Assembly: GCF_000218545.1 (NCBI RefSeq)
Contig: NC_015671.1
Span: forward strand, 186,001-250,000
From: Cellulomonas gilvus ATCC 13127
Lineage (GTDB): Bacteria; Actinomycetota; Actinomycetes; Actinomycetales; Cellulomonadaceae
Direction: 5' to 3'
DNA length: 64,000 nucleotides
In this document: piece by piece, positions 44,254 to 52,955 of the stretch
How positions within the stretch are numbered: position 1 is the first letter of the stretch
Layout of the letters: every line of letters begins with the position of its first letter
Program-made: the position numbers and the translations under genes
Notes under the pieces: generated by a model
What the model was told of the DNA's origin: nothing
The model's database searches: none
The model's input: the letters and a program-made list of their open reading frames with translations, nothing else

Positions 44254-44766
44254 TCAGGCAGGTGAGGCACCGGGGTCGGAGCTCGGGACGGCGTAGTGCT
44301 CGACGAGCTGGTCGTAGCCGCTCCAGAACTCTTCGGCCGGCAGGTCCTGGCCGGCGAGGTGCGCCGCCAGGAACTGCAGGTGACGGTGCCAACCGGCCGT
44401 GTAGGACGCTGCGTCCTCCAGGCCCTCGTGGTGCACGGAGAGCGTCGCCTCGGACGTGGTTGTCTCGGTGATCTCGAACGTGACCAGGCTCGGGCGTTCC
44501 TCGGGGAAGTCCCACGTGAGTGTGAGCACGCGTGGCGGCTCCCACTGCACGACCCGATGCCGGGACCGGACGTCATCGTCGTGCCAGAGAGTGAACTCGC
44601 CCCCCGCGGGGATCGAGCCGACGTCCAGGCGCCCCAGCCAGCTGGGGGTGCGCGTGCCGGCGGTCAAGCCCTCCCACACCTGGTCGGACGGCGCCAGCAG
44701 GCGGCACCGCAGGTGTGCCGCTCCCCGTGCCACGTCGGCTCGGCCCTCGATCGTGAACTCACGCAC
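44254..44766 (-). CDS. SRPBCC (AHSA1-like) domain protein
   Basis: A 170-residue START-like/SRPBCC protein. The fold is recognised from RLLAPSDQVWEGLTAGTRTPSWLG at the N-terminus, EFTLWHDDDVRSRHRVVQWEPPRVLTLTWDF in the middle, and GWHRHLQFLAAHLAG at the C-terminus, the usual AHSA1/polyketide-cyclase-like pattern. It would bind a hydrophobic ligand in its cavity, but the ligand is unknown. The GTG at 44766 is chosen over upstream in-frame codons because CAGGAT lies six bases before it. It is convergent with ychJ and cotranscribed with nothing obvious. Confidence 0.8.
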   Translation of the reverse strand: MREFTIEGRADVARGAAHLRCRLLAPSDQVWEGLTAGTRTPSWLGRLDVGSIPAGGEFTLWHDDDVRSRHRVVQWEPPRVLTLTWDFPEERPSLVTFEITETTTSEATLSVHHEGLEDAASYTAGWHRHLQFLAAHLAGQDLPAEEFWSGYDQLVEHYAVPSSDPGASPA

Positions 44767-44827
44767 CCGCCCATCCTGGCGGCAGGCGGCGTGCGGGGCA
44801 CCCCGCGTCTCGCAGAATCGGGACCGG

Positions 44828-46132
44828 TCAGGAGCCCGCCGTGCTCCGGTACGCACGCATGCCGCCCTCGTGCTGGACGTACAGCGGTGCGGCGTCGAAG
44901 AGCGACGGGAGCAGCGACCGCGTCAGGTCGAGGTCGTCGACCTCCTCGAGCGCCTCACCGGTGGTCACGTCCAGGACGTACGAGCGACCGCCACCCTCGG
45001 CGAGGACCAGGTCGCCGCCGAGGCCGTTCACGATCTGCTCGACCCCATCGGTCACGTGCGTCACCGTGCCGTCCGCGCTGATGCGGTACAGCTCGGCCTC
45101 CCACGTCCCCGGAGCCGCCAGCGTCGCGAAGATCTCGCCGTCACGGCACACGCCCGAGGCCGTGCTGTCCATGACGAGCTCCTCGCTCAACGGCGTGCGC
45201 CCGAAGGTCTCACGGTCCAGGAGGTACGCCCTCCTGTCGTCGCCCGCCCGCACGCCCGCCTGGTCGACGAGCGGGCAGCCCTCGCCGGTGTCGACGGGGG
45301 TGAACATGCTCTCGTCACCCTCCACGCCGTCGACCGTGCCGAGCGGCGTGAGCTGGTCGTCGACGAGGACCCATCCAGGAGCGTCGGCGCGGCGCGCGAC
45401 GGCGCGCGTGGGCGACAGGAAGGCCTCCGGCAGGGGCGTCGTCGAGGTCTCGGCCGCGCCACCGCCCGCCCGCAGGATCTGGTTGCCGCGGTAGTAGTCG
45501 CCGTTCCAGAGCGTCGGGCCGACCGACACGGCGTCCGTCACGCCCGTCCAGGACGCCGACACCTCGCCCGTCGCGTCCAGCACCGTGAGCACGTCGCCCG
45601 CTCGGTACCACCCGGCGACGCGATGGTCTCGCGTGCTCTCGACGTCGTCCCCGACGCCACCCTCGAGCACGACGCCCATCGGCTCACCGCCCGGCACGCT
45701 CGCGATCGTCTCGAGCGTCTCGAGGTCCACCACGACGAACGAGTCCGTGGCGATCTGCGTGCACAGCATCGTCGCGTCGCCCGGCACGCAGTCGTCGGCG
45801 TAGGAGATGCCCTCGAGCGGCTGGCTGGCCAGTTCGGCGCCCGTCTCCGGGTCCAGGACGACGACGGTCGCGCCGTCGTCGCCGGCGAACAGCACGGTCC
45901 ACTCGTCGTCGGCGAGGCGGAGGTACTGCCGCACGTTCTGGCCCTCCGGGCCGGCGAAGTCCCACACGTGGGCGAACAGCGAGGCGTCGTCCGTGGGCTG
46001 CGCCGACGGCTCGGCCGACCGCGACTCGGCCGGAGCCACCGGCTCGTCGCCGCTGCAGCCGGTGATGCCGAACGCGAGAGCCGCCGTGGTGAGCACTGCT
46101 GCCGCGCTCCGGGCGCGGGACTGGACCGACAT
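44828..46132 (-). CDS. Secreted lipoprotein with beta-propeller-like repeats
   Basis: A 434-residue lipoprotein. The signal peptide ends ALAFGITGC (Cys about residue 26), followed by a Ser/Pro/Glu linker. The mature region has repeated blade-like strands such as TVVVLDPETGAELASQPL, SFVVVDLETLETIASVP, DVLTVLDATGEVSASW and RSYVLDVTTGEALEEV, resembling PQQ/YVTN-type propellers that bind partners rather than catalyse. Cysteines in DDCVPG, LCTQ, GCPL and VCRDG may form disulfides. AGGAGG precedes the ATG. Function unknown; it may sense or assemble something at the cell surface. Confidence 0.7.
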   Translation of the reverse strand: MSVQSRARSAAAVLTTAALAFGITGCSGDEPVAPAESRSAEPSAQPTDDASLFAHVWDFAGPEGQNVRQYLRLADDEWTVLFAGDDGATVVVLDPETGAELASQPLEGISYADDCVPGDATMLCTQIATDSFVVVDLETLETIASVPGGEPMGVVLEGGVGDDVESTRDHRVAGWYRAGDVLTVLDATGEVSASWTGVTDAVSVGPTLWNGDYYRGNQILRAGGGAAETSTTPLPEAFLSPTRAVARRADAPGWVLVDDQLTPLGTVDGVEGDESMFTPVDTGEGCPLVDQAGVRAGDDRRAYLLDRETFGRTPLSEELVMDSTASGVCRDGEIFATLAAPGTWEAELYRISADGTVTHVTDGVEQIVNGLGGDLVLAEGGGRSYVLDVTTGEALEEVDDLDLTRSLLPSLFDAAPLYVQHEGGMRAYRSTAGS

Positions 46133-46360
46133 CGGGGTGGTGCCTCCTCGGTGGACGCCGGGCAGGGTCTCCGCGCGGCCCGCGCGAGTCTAGGGGGCGA
46201 GCGTCCCGGGGTATGCGCCCGTGTCCACAGGTCACGACGTCGCGCGACCCCCGGCCGGGCGCCTTCGTCGTCGTGCGCACCCGCACGGCCCCGGCCGGCG
46301 CAGACACGCCCTAGTCCGATCGGCCCAGTCGCGCGCTCGCGGGCACGCCAAGATGGTCCC

Positions 46361-47653
46361 GTGCGCACCCAGCATCCGAGCTACCCCGACGCGGACGAGC
46401 TCGACCTCATCCGCCGGTCCGGCGCCGCCCTGCAGGTGGGCAAGCTGAGCCTGTCCGGTGGCACCGGCTCCTACCGGGTCAAGGCCTCCATGGCACGGAT
46501 CGCGCGCGCCATGGGCGTCGACCGGCACGAGGCCCACGTGACCCTCACGGAGATCACCACGACCTCGCACCGCGAGCACTCGTTCCGCACCGAGGTCGCG
46601 GAGGTCCGCGCGGTGGGCGTCAACGCCGACCGCCTCGCGCTCATCGAGCGCATGGTCACGCGGTTCGAGCGGCAGCACCAGGCCACCGGCAAGCCCGTCC
46701 CGGTCGACGAGGTGCTGGTCCAGGTGCACCAGATCGCGACCCGTCCTCCGCTGTACCCGGCGGTGCTCAACGCGCTGTGGTCCGCGATCGCGTGTGCCGC
46801 GTTCGCGTTCCTCAACAACGGCGGGCCCGTGGAGATCGGCGGCGTGTTCATCGCGGCCGGGCTGGGGCAGCTGGTGCGGCGGGCGATGCTGCACCGCGGC
46901 TACAACCCGTTCGGCGTCACCATGCTCGCCGCCGCGATCGCGTGCTTCAGCTACCTGGGCCTCGTCACGGGCCTGCACGAGCTGGGCGCGCTGACCACGC
47001 GGCACGAGGCCGGGTACGTCTCCGCGGTGCTGTTCCTGATCCCCGGCTTCCCGCTGGTCGCCGGCGCTCTGGACCTGGCCCGGCTCGACTTCTCCGCCGG
47101 CCTGTCCCGGCTCACGTACGCGCTCATGGTCCTGACGTCCGCCGCGCTCGCGGTCTGGGCGGTCTCGTCGGTGGTCGGTCTGCAGCCCGACCCGCCGCCC
47201 CCGCCGGACCTCGCCCCCGTGGTCCTGTGGTCGCTCCGGTTCGTCGCGAGCTTCCTGGGCGTCATCGGGTTCGCGCTCATGTTCAACAGTCCCTGGCGGA
47301 TGGCCGTGCTCGCCGCCACGGTCGGCATGGTCGCCAACGTCGGCCGCCTGCTGCTCGTCGACCTCGGCGTGGTCACGCAGGCCGCTGCCGCCGGCGCCGC
47401 GCTCGTCGTCGGCGTGCTGGCGCACTACCTGGCGCCGCGGCTGGACGTGCCGCGCGTGACCGTGTCCGTGCCGGCCGTCGTCATCATGGTGCCCGGCGTG
47501 CTGGCCTACCGGGCGATCTTCCACCTGTCCGACGGCCAGACGCTCGACGCGCTCGCGTACGGCGTGCAGGCCGCTCTCGTCGTCATCTCGTTGTCCATCG
47601 GGCTCGCGGTGGCACGCATGCTGACCGACCGGACTTGGGCGTTCGACCGCTGA
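46361..47653 (+). CDS. ThrE-type threonine/serine exporter family protein
   Basis: A 430-residue membrane protein combining the two ThrE domains. The N-terminal soluble part (about 1-135) includes LIRRSGAALQVGKLSLSGGTGSYRVKASMARIARAMG, the hallmark of the YjjP/ThrE domain; ten membrane segments follow in two groups (about 140-285 and 295-425) with LFLIPGFPLVAGALDLARLDFSAG and VPAVVIMVPGVLAYRAIF. Corynebacterium ThrE exports threonine and serine; substrate identity here is by family only. CAAGAT lies six bases before the GTG. The second tRNA-Ser follows 50 bp downstream. Confidence 0.88.
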   Translation: MRTQHPSYPDADELDLIRRSGAALQVGKLSLSGGTGSYRVKASMARIARAMGVDRHEAHVTLTEITTTSHREHSFRTEVAEVRAVGVNADRLALIERMVTRFERQHQATGKPVPVDEVLVQVHQIATRPPLYPAVLNALWSAIACAAFAFLNNGGPVEIGGVFIAAGLGQLVRRAMLHRGYNPFGVTMLAAAIACFSYLGLVTGLHELGALTTRHEAGYVSAVLFLIPGFPLVAGALDLARLDFSAGLSRLTYALMVLTSAALAVWAVSSVVGLQPDPPPPPDLAPVVLWSLRFVASFLGVIGFALMFNSPWRMAVLAATVGMVANVGRLLLVDLGVVTQAAAAGAALVVGVLAHYLAPRLDVPRVTVSVPAVVIMVPGVLAYRAIFHLSDGQTLDALAYGVQAALVVISLSIGLAVARMLTDRTWAFDR

Positions 47654-47703
47654 GGCCCGGGTTTTGCCGCACGGCGACCCGCCCGGGTAGCCTGTGCGCA
47701 CTT

Positions 47704-47797
47704 GGAGACGTCGCATAGCCAGGTCTAGTGCGCGGCCCTGCTAAGGCCGTGAAGGGGTCAAACCCTTCCGTGGGTTCAAATCCCACCGTCTCCGCCA
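47704..47797 (+). tRNA. tRNA-Ser (anticodon GCT)
   Basis: A class II tRNA including an encoded CCA (47795-47797). The acceptor arms GGAGACG and CGTCTCC (47787-47793) pair fully. The anticodon arm CGGCC-CTGCTAA-GGCCG has GCT at 47740-47742, reading AGC and AGU. A long variable arm and the T-arm GGGTTCAAATCCC are present. Confidence 0.95.
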
Positions 47798-47814
47798 CAG
47801 CTCGTTCGCGCACG

Positions 47815-48488
47815 TCACGGCTCGAACCGGTACCCGACGCCCGGTTCCGTCAGCAGATGGCGGGGCAGGGCGGGGCTCGCCTCGAGCTTGCGTCGCAGCT
47901 GGGCGACGTAGGCGCGCAGGTAGGCCACCTCGTCGACGTACTGCGGCCCCCACACCTCCTGCAGCAGCGTCCGCTGCGTGACCACCCGGCCGGGGGACCG
48001 CAGCAGAGCCTCCAGCAGGTTCCACTCGGTCGGTGTGAGGTGCACTCGCGCACAGTCGCGCTCCACGCGCCGGGCCGTGCGGTCGATCATGAGGTGCTCG
48101 GTCTGGAAGACGATGGCCGATCGCCGGGTGCCGCACGGCGCAGCGCGGCGCGCAGCCGGGCCAGCAGCTCGTCCATCCCGAACGGCTTCGTGACGTAGTC
48201 GTCGGCGCCGGCGTCGAGCGCGCGGACCTTGTCCTGCTGCGCGTCCCGCGCGGACAGCACGAGCACGGGGATGTCTGACTGACGCCGGACGGCCTGCACG
48301 ACGTCCAGGCCGTCGATGTCGGGCAGCCCGAGGTCGACGATCACGACGTCGGGCTGGGCGGTACGGGCGAGCACCAGGGCCTCGGCGCCCAGGCCGGTGG
48401 CGTGCACGTCGAAGCCGTGCACGCCGAGCGTCAGCTCCAACGTCCGGACCAGAGCCGGGTCGTCCTCGACGAGCATGAGGCGTGTCAC
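47815..48488 (-). pseudogene. kdpE: KdpE-like response regulator, frameshifted between receiver and DNA-binding domain
   Basis: Two frames together encode one OmpR/KdpE-type regulator. The receiver (GTG 48488 to the stop at 48087, 133 residues) has LMLVEDDP, VIVDLGLPDIDGL (phosphorylated Asp), VLSARDA and DDYVTKPFG, but ends in an unrelated RPSSSRPSTS. The next frame over reads AIVFQTEHLMIDRTARRVERD and gives the winged-helix output domain (VHLTPTEWNLLEALLRSPGRVVTQRTLLQEVW, down to 47815). One base is missing near 48115-48135 relative to a normal gene. The receiver stop overlaps an ATG (48090) by ATGA, so a separate 91-residue DNA-binding product could still be made. Two-component partner of the kinase upstream. 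Confidence 0.85.
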
Positions 48489-49594
48489 TGCGGCGCCACC
48501 GGCGGCCGCAGCGTCATGGTGAGACCTCCGCCGGGCGTGGTCGACGGGCTCAGATCCACGCCCATGGCCTCGGTGAAGCCTCTCGCGATGGCGAGCCCGA
48601 GCCCGACGTGCGACCCGGCGTCCCGGTCGTCCAGGCGCTGGAACGCGGCGAACACCTCGTCGCGTCGCTCGGGTGGGATGCCCGGACCGTGGTCGACGAT
48701 GCTCAGGTCGACGCCCGAGCGGCCCGTGGCCGCCCGGATCCGGACGCGCGTACCAGCCGGGCTGAAGCGCACGGCGTTCTCGACGAGGTTGTCCACGACT
48801 CGTTCGAGCAGCCCGGGGTCGACGAGGACGAGCGGCAGGTCGTCGGCGATCACGGTGTCCACGCTCGCACGGTGCTCGCCGAGCGTGGTGCGGGCGAGCA
48901 CCTCGTCGAGCGCGATCGGTCGCACCCTGGCGGTCACGGCGTCCGAGCGCAGACGGGTCATGTCCAGGAGGTTCGCCACGAGCCGAGCCAGTCGGTCGGT
49001 CGAGTCCTCGATCGTCGCCAGCAGCTGGGCGCGAGCGTCGTCCGGCCATGCGACGTCCGTCTGCCGCAGGCTGCTGACCGCGGCCTTGGTGCTCGCCAAC
49101 GGTGTCCGGAGGTCATGCCCGACCGATGCGAGGAGGGCCGTCCGTGCCCGGTCCTCGGCCGCCAGCTCGCGCGTGCGGGCCACCTGCGCGTCCAGGTCCT
49201 GCTGGTACCGCAGCCGGTCGCGCGCCGCGAGCTCGACGGTCGCTGCCACCACGACGGCGGCGACGGCGAAGACCGCCAGCTCGATCAGCGTGTCACCGCC
49301 CTCCACCGCCAGGGTGTGCAGGGGCGGCGTGAAGAACCAGTTCGCCAGGCCGAAGGAGAGCACCGCGGCGATCAGACCGGGAAGCATCCCGCCGACTGCC
49401 GACACCGCCACGACGCCGAGCAGGTAGACGAGGAGGATGCTGCCCAGCGCGACGTCGTCGCGAGTCGCGACGAGCAGCACGCTGATCACCGGCAGGCCGG
49501 CGCCGGCCAGGACGAACCCGGCGACCCGGCGACGGCGCGCGATCGCGCCGTGCACCACCAGCGCCGGGCCGCGGGCGTTCCGGCGGTTCGACAC
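48485..49594 (-). CDS. Short KdpD-like sensor histidine kinase (DUF4118)
   Basis: A 369-residue membrane kinase. DUF4118 with three or four short membrane segments (about 20-95, including SFGLANWFFTPPLHTLAV, a KdpD signature) is followed by a coiled linker, the HisKA H-box ASVGHDLRTPLASTKAAVSSL, the N-box LVDNLVENAVRF and the G-box VDHGPGIPPERRDEVF. It lacks the large KdpD N-terminal sensor and USP domains, giving a compact form seen in other actinobacteria. The stop overlaps the response-regulator start by GTGA. GAGCCT six bases before GTG 49594 supports that start. Probably responds to potassium or turgor, inferred from the trkH neighbour. Confidence 0.87.
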   Translation of the reverse strand: MSNRRNARGPALVVHGAIARRRRVAGFVLAGAGLPVISVLLVATRDDVALGSILLVYLLGVVAVSAVGGMLPGLIAAVLSFGLANWFFTPPLHTLAVEGGDTLIELAVFAVAAVVVAATVELAARDRLRYQQDLDAQVARTRELAAEDRARTALLASVGHDLRTPLASTKAAVSSLRQTDVAWPDDARAQLLATIEDSTDRLARLVANLLDMTRLRSDAVTARVRPIALDEVLARTTLGEHRASVDTVIADDLPLVLVDPGLLERVVDNLVENAVRFSPAGTRVRIRAATGRSGVDLSIVDHGPGIPPERRDEVFAAFQRLDDRDAGSHVGLGLAIARGFTEAMGVDLSPSTTPGGGLTMTLRPPVAPQ

Positions 49595-49667
49595 CCGGCC
49601 AGGCTCGCACACACCGCGACACGAGCACGCCACCACCGTCCGCACGTCGCCGACGCCGCGAGAACCC

Positions 49668-49685
49668 TGACGAAATCTTGATGCC
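49668..49685. promoter_or_regulatory. Possible KdpE-type direct-repeat site between the kinase and trkH
   Basis: TGACG at 49668 and TGATG at 49679 are spaced 11 bp apart around AAATCT, the most AT-rich stretch of the divergent region. Direct repeats one helical turn apart are typical of OmpR-family sites. Tentative. Confidence 0.3.
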
Positions 49686-49812
49686 GCTGAGCCAGGCACG
49701 GCCGGGGTGCACGGTTCGGGGCTCCGTAGGCTCGAACGTCGCACCCGGCGACCCTGCCGGCGCCGCTGGCCGCATCGGCCCGCGACCCCCCCAGCAGAGG
49801 CATCACCGGTCC

Positions 49813-51188
49813 GTGGCTGTCCCGCTCGGCGCGCTGCTCTGCCGTCCTCCCCGCCGTCGTCGGCTCGGCATCGACAACCCCGGGCGCACCGTCGTGGCCG
49901 GCTTCGCGCTCGGGATCGTCATCGGCGCGTCGGTGCTCCTGCTGCCGATCTCCCGCAACGGGCCCGGCGGAGCGCCGCCACTGGAGGCGCTCTTCACGGC
50001 GACCTCGGCGTTGTGCGTCACGGGGCTCGCTGTGGTCGACACCGCCACCTACTGGTCCGGGTTCGGGCAGGCCGCGATCCTGCTGCTGATCCAGGTCGGC
50101 GGTCTCGGGATCATGACGCTGGCGACGCTGCTCGGGCTGCTGATCTCACGCCGGCTCGGGCTCGGCTCGCGGATGCTCGCGGCCGCCGAGACCAAGAGCG
50201 TCGGCCTGGGCGACGTGCGCACGGTGCTGCTCGGTGTCGCCAGGATCAGCCTCACGGTCGAGGCGATCACCGCGATCGTGCTCACCGTCCGGTTCGCCAC
50301 TGCGTACCACCATCCGTGGGGCACGAGCGTGTGGCTCGGGGTCTTCCACGCGGTGTCCGCGTTCAACAACGCGGGTTTCGCGCTGTTCAGCGACAGCCTC
50401 ATCGGCTTCGCCACCGACCCCTGGATCTGCCTGCCGATCGCCGCCGCGGTCCTGCTCGGCGGTCTCGGGTTCCCGGTGATCCTCGAGCTGCTGCGGCAGC
50501 ACCGGCGCCCGAGGCGGTGGAGCATCCACACCAGGCTCACGCTCGTGATGACCGCGATCCTGCTGCTCGGCGGGACGCTGTTCATGACCGTCGCCGAATG
50601 GTCGAACCCCCACACGCTCGGCGCGCTCGACCCGGCGGGGCGCGTCCTTGCGGGTTTCTTCCAGGCCGTGATGCCCCGGACGGCAGGGTTCAACAGCGTC
50701 GACACCGGCTCGATGAACACCGGGACGCTGCTGGGCACTGACGTCCTCATGTTCATCGGAGGTGGCAGCGCCGGCACGGCCGGCGGCATCAAGGTCGGGA
50801 CGTTCGCCGTGCTGCTCCTGGCGATCATCGCCGAGCTGCGCGGCGACCGGACGTCAACCTGTTCGACCGGCGGCTGACTGCCCCCACCATCCGGCAGGCC
50901 CTCGCGGTGGCCCTGCTCAGCGTCGCCGCGGTGGTCGCCTCCACGATCGCGATCGCGATGACCAGTCGCTACAGCCTCGACCAGATCCTGTTCGAGGTCG
51001 TCTCGGCCTTCGCGACCGTCGGGCTGTCCACCGGCATCACCGCCGACCTGCATCCGGGCCACCAGCTCGTCCTGGTCGTCGTGATGTTCGCGGGGCGGCT
51101 CGGACCGGTCACCCTGGCGTCCGCGCTCGTCCTGCGTGAGCACGGGCGGTTGTTCCGGCGTCCGGAGGGACGGCCGCTGATCGGCTGA
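49813..51188 (+). pseudogene. trkH: TrkH-type potassium uptake protein, frameshifted near the C-terminus
   Basis: Two overlapping frames encode one TrkH/KtrB channel. Frame 1 (GTG 49813 to the stop at 50877) holds three of the four pore loops: ATSALCVTGLAV, HAVSAFNNAGFAL and QAVMPRTAGFNSVD, plus GGGSAGTAGGIKVGTF. It then breaks down to DRTSTCSTGG. The adjacent frame continues with DVNLFDRRLTAPTIRQALAV, the fourth pore loop VSAFATVGLSTGIT and the final helices, ending at 51188. One base is missing near 50850-50860. A product without the fourth pore loop should not conduct. No trkA gene follows. Divergent from the kdpDE-like pair. Confidence 0.87.
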
Positions 51189-51298
51189 CCGCCGCGCGCG
51201 CCAGACCCGCCGTAGGGCTGCGGCGGGGGACCTCGGTCCGTCGCCCGACCCCCGAGCGCGGGTCACGCTGGCGGGACAGGGGCCGAGGAGGTGACGCG

Positions 51299-52354
51299 AT
51301 GGGTGCGTGCGAGGCGGCGACCGGCGGTGCGCCGCCGCACGTCGTGCGGCTCGCGATGCCCGACCTCGAGGCCGCTCGCCGCTGGCTCGACGCGGCACCG
51401 CACCTCCCCGCTGGTCCGGTGCGTGACGTGCTGGCGCACCAGCACGACGACGGCAGCTGGGGCGTCGCCGGCCACGCGAGCCGGCGCGTCCTCACCACGT
51501 TGTGGACCGCGGGAGTGGTGGCCGACCTCGACGAGCTCGGCGAGGTCCCCGGCGAGAGCCACTCGCTGTCCCAGGCCGTGGCCGCCGCGGCGGGGTTCCT
51601 GGGCGCGCACGCGACGACCGACCGCGGGGTGTTCTCGCGCAACGGCCGCGACGACGGCGTGCTGGCCTGCTACGTCGCGCTGGCGGCGGTCTGCTTCCTG
51701 CGCGGTGGCAGGCTCGACCTCGCCGAGCCGCAGGTGGACTGGATCCTGCGCTACCAGGACGTGCGCGTGGCGGGTCGCTCCCCTCGAGGTGAGCTCCCCG
51801 TGTACGTGCCGTCGCTGGCGACGCGGTACGGCGGGTGCCTGGCCGCCACGAGCTGCGTGATCGGGGTGATCAAGGCCGGGCTCGCCCTCACCAGGTGGCA
51901 GGAGCGCGTGCCGGTCCGCGGTGGAGCTCGAGCCCGTGAGGTCGCCGAGCTCCTGAGCCTCGTCCGTCAGGCGCTGCTCGACCGACGACTGATGCTGGCG
52001 AGCGACCGGACGATCCTGCCGTTGGGGCGCGCGGGTTCGCCCAGCGACTGGCTCATGCCCACGTTCCCGCTCGACTGGCGCACCGACCTCACCGAGGTGA
52101 TCGGTGTGGTCGCGGGAGCCGGCGGCGTCGACCGACGGGTGCAACCGGCGCTCGACCACCTGACAGCCACCCAGATCCCGGGAGCGGGATGGCCCCTGAC
52201 TCGCGGGTTCTGGCCGGAGGGGTGCGCCGCGGTCGAGCGGCGGGGCGCGCGCAGGTCGAGCCGTCTGGCCACCACGCGCGTGCTGCGCGCACTTGCGCCG
52301 CTCGCGGAGGGGAGGAGTTCCGCCGCTCTCGACGCGCGCGATGTTAGTCACTAA
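51299..52354 (+). CDS. Terpenoid-cyclase/prenyltransferase-fold (alpha-alpha toroid) protein
   Basis: A 351-residue soluble protein with the alternating helix pattern of the squalene-cyclase/prenyltransferase toroid. QW-like repeats are visible: HQHDDGSWGVAGHASRRVLTTLWTAGVV, GRDDGVLACYVALAAVCFL and ATQIPGAGWPLTRGFW. The catalytic DxDD motif of hopene cyclases is not seen, and length is about half that of a full cyclase, so it may be non-catalytic or act on an unknown substrate. GAGGAGGTGA is a strong ribosome binding site. The TetR operator begins within its last codons, and the TetR-ABC operon follows directly. Confidence 0.6.
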   Translation: MGACEAATGGAPPHVVRLAMPDLEAARRWLDAAPHLPAGPVRDVLAHQHDDGSWGVAGHASRRVLTTLWTAGVVADLDELGEVPGESHSLSQAVAAAAGFLGAHATTDRGVFSRNGRDDGVLACYVALAAVCFLRGGRLDLAEPQVDWILRYQDVRVAGRSPRGELPVYVPSLATRYGGCLAATSCVIGVIKAGLALTRWQERVPVRGGARAREVAELLSLVRQALLDRRLMLASDRTILPLGRAGSPSDWLMPTFPLDWRTDLTEVIGVVAGAGGVDRRVQPALDHLTATQIPGAGWPLTRGFWPEGCAAVERRGARRSSRLATTRVLRALAPLAEGRSSAALDARDVSH

Positions 52355-52362
52355 CATCGCGC
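52336..52362. promoter_or_regulatory. 27-bp perfect palindrome, TetR autoregulatory operator
   Basis: Arms GCGCGATGTTAGT and ACTAACATCGCGC (13 bp each) around a single C. It covers the TAACAT -10 element and ends two bases before the TetR ATG, so binding would block its leaderless promoter. The TTAGTCACTAA core fits TetR operators. Confidence 0.8.
52352..52357 (+). promoter_or_regulatory. -10 element TAACAT of the TetR/ABC operon
   Basis: TAACAT lies inside the palindrome, seven bases before ATG 52365; a -35-like TCGACG sits 17 bp upstream at 52329-52334. There is no ribosome binding site. Confidence 0.55.
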
Positions 52363-52364
52363 CC

Positions 52365-52955
52365 ATGGGACGCCGACCGAGCACGCGTGAACGTCTGCAG
52401 GCGGCTGCACTCGACCTGTTCCTGGCCCAGGGGTACGAGGAGACGACGGTCAACCAGGTCGCCCAGGCGGCCGGCGTCTCCCACATGACGTTCTTCCGCC
52501 ACTTCCCCACGAAGGAGGACGTCGTCCTGGACGATCCCTACGACGAGGTGATCGCGGGAGCCGTGCGCGCCCAGGACCGCGGGCTGCCCGTGGTCGAGCG
52601 TGTCCGGTGCGGGATCCTCGCCGCGTGGGCTGCACTGCCGGAGCCGAGCGCTGCCCAGGCCCGGGCGCGCGTCGGCCTGGTCGCCCGGACTCCCCGGCTC
52701 CGTGCGCGAGCGGCGGAGAACAACCGCCGTACCGCGAGCCTGATCTGCGAGGCCCTCGTCGCCGACGGAGCGGCGCCGGTGGACGCGGCCGTCGCCGCGG
52801 CCGCGTGCCTCGCGGCGCTCATGGAGGCGCTGCTGCTCTGGGGTGCACAGCCGGACAGCGGCGATCTGGGGACGCTCATCCGGCGCGCGCTCGACGTCCT
52901 GGCCGTGGGCGCCGACGCGGGCGGACGCGCCGTCGCGAGCGCAGGCCCGGCGTGA
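52365..52955 (+). CDS. TetR-family transcriptional regulator
   Basis: A 196-residue repressor. The helix-turn-helix domain reads TRERLQAAALDLFLAQGYEETTVNQVAQAAGVSHMTFFRHFPTKEDVV (about residues 7-54). The C-terminal ligand domain is all-alpha and includes VGLVARTPRLRARAAENNRR, found in many actinobacterial TetR/AcrR proteins. A 27-bp palindrome overlaps its promoter, implying autoregulation. The stop overlaps the ABC ATPase start by GTGA, so it also controls the two downstream ABC genes. Inducer unknown. Confidence 0.93.
   Translation: MGRRPSTRERLQAAALDLFLAQGYEETTVNQVAQAAGVSHMTFFRHFPTKEDVVLDDPYDEVIAGAVRAQDRGLPVVERVRCGILAAWAALPEPSAAQARARVGLVARTPRLRARAAENNRRTASLICEALVADGAAPVDAAVAAAACLAALMEALLLWGAQPDSGDLGTLIRRALDVLAVGADAGGRAVASAGPA

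Noticed and set aside
48087-48140. Programmed ribosomal frameshift in the KdpE-like gene
   Set aside because: No slippery heptamer or downstream stem is evident, and the adjacent trkH has a similar one-base loss; mutation or sequencing error is simpler.
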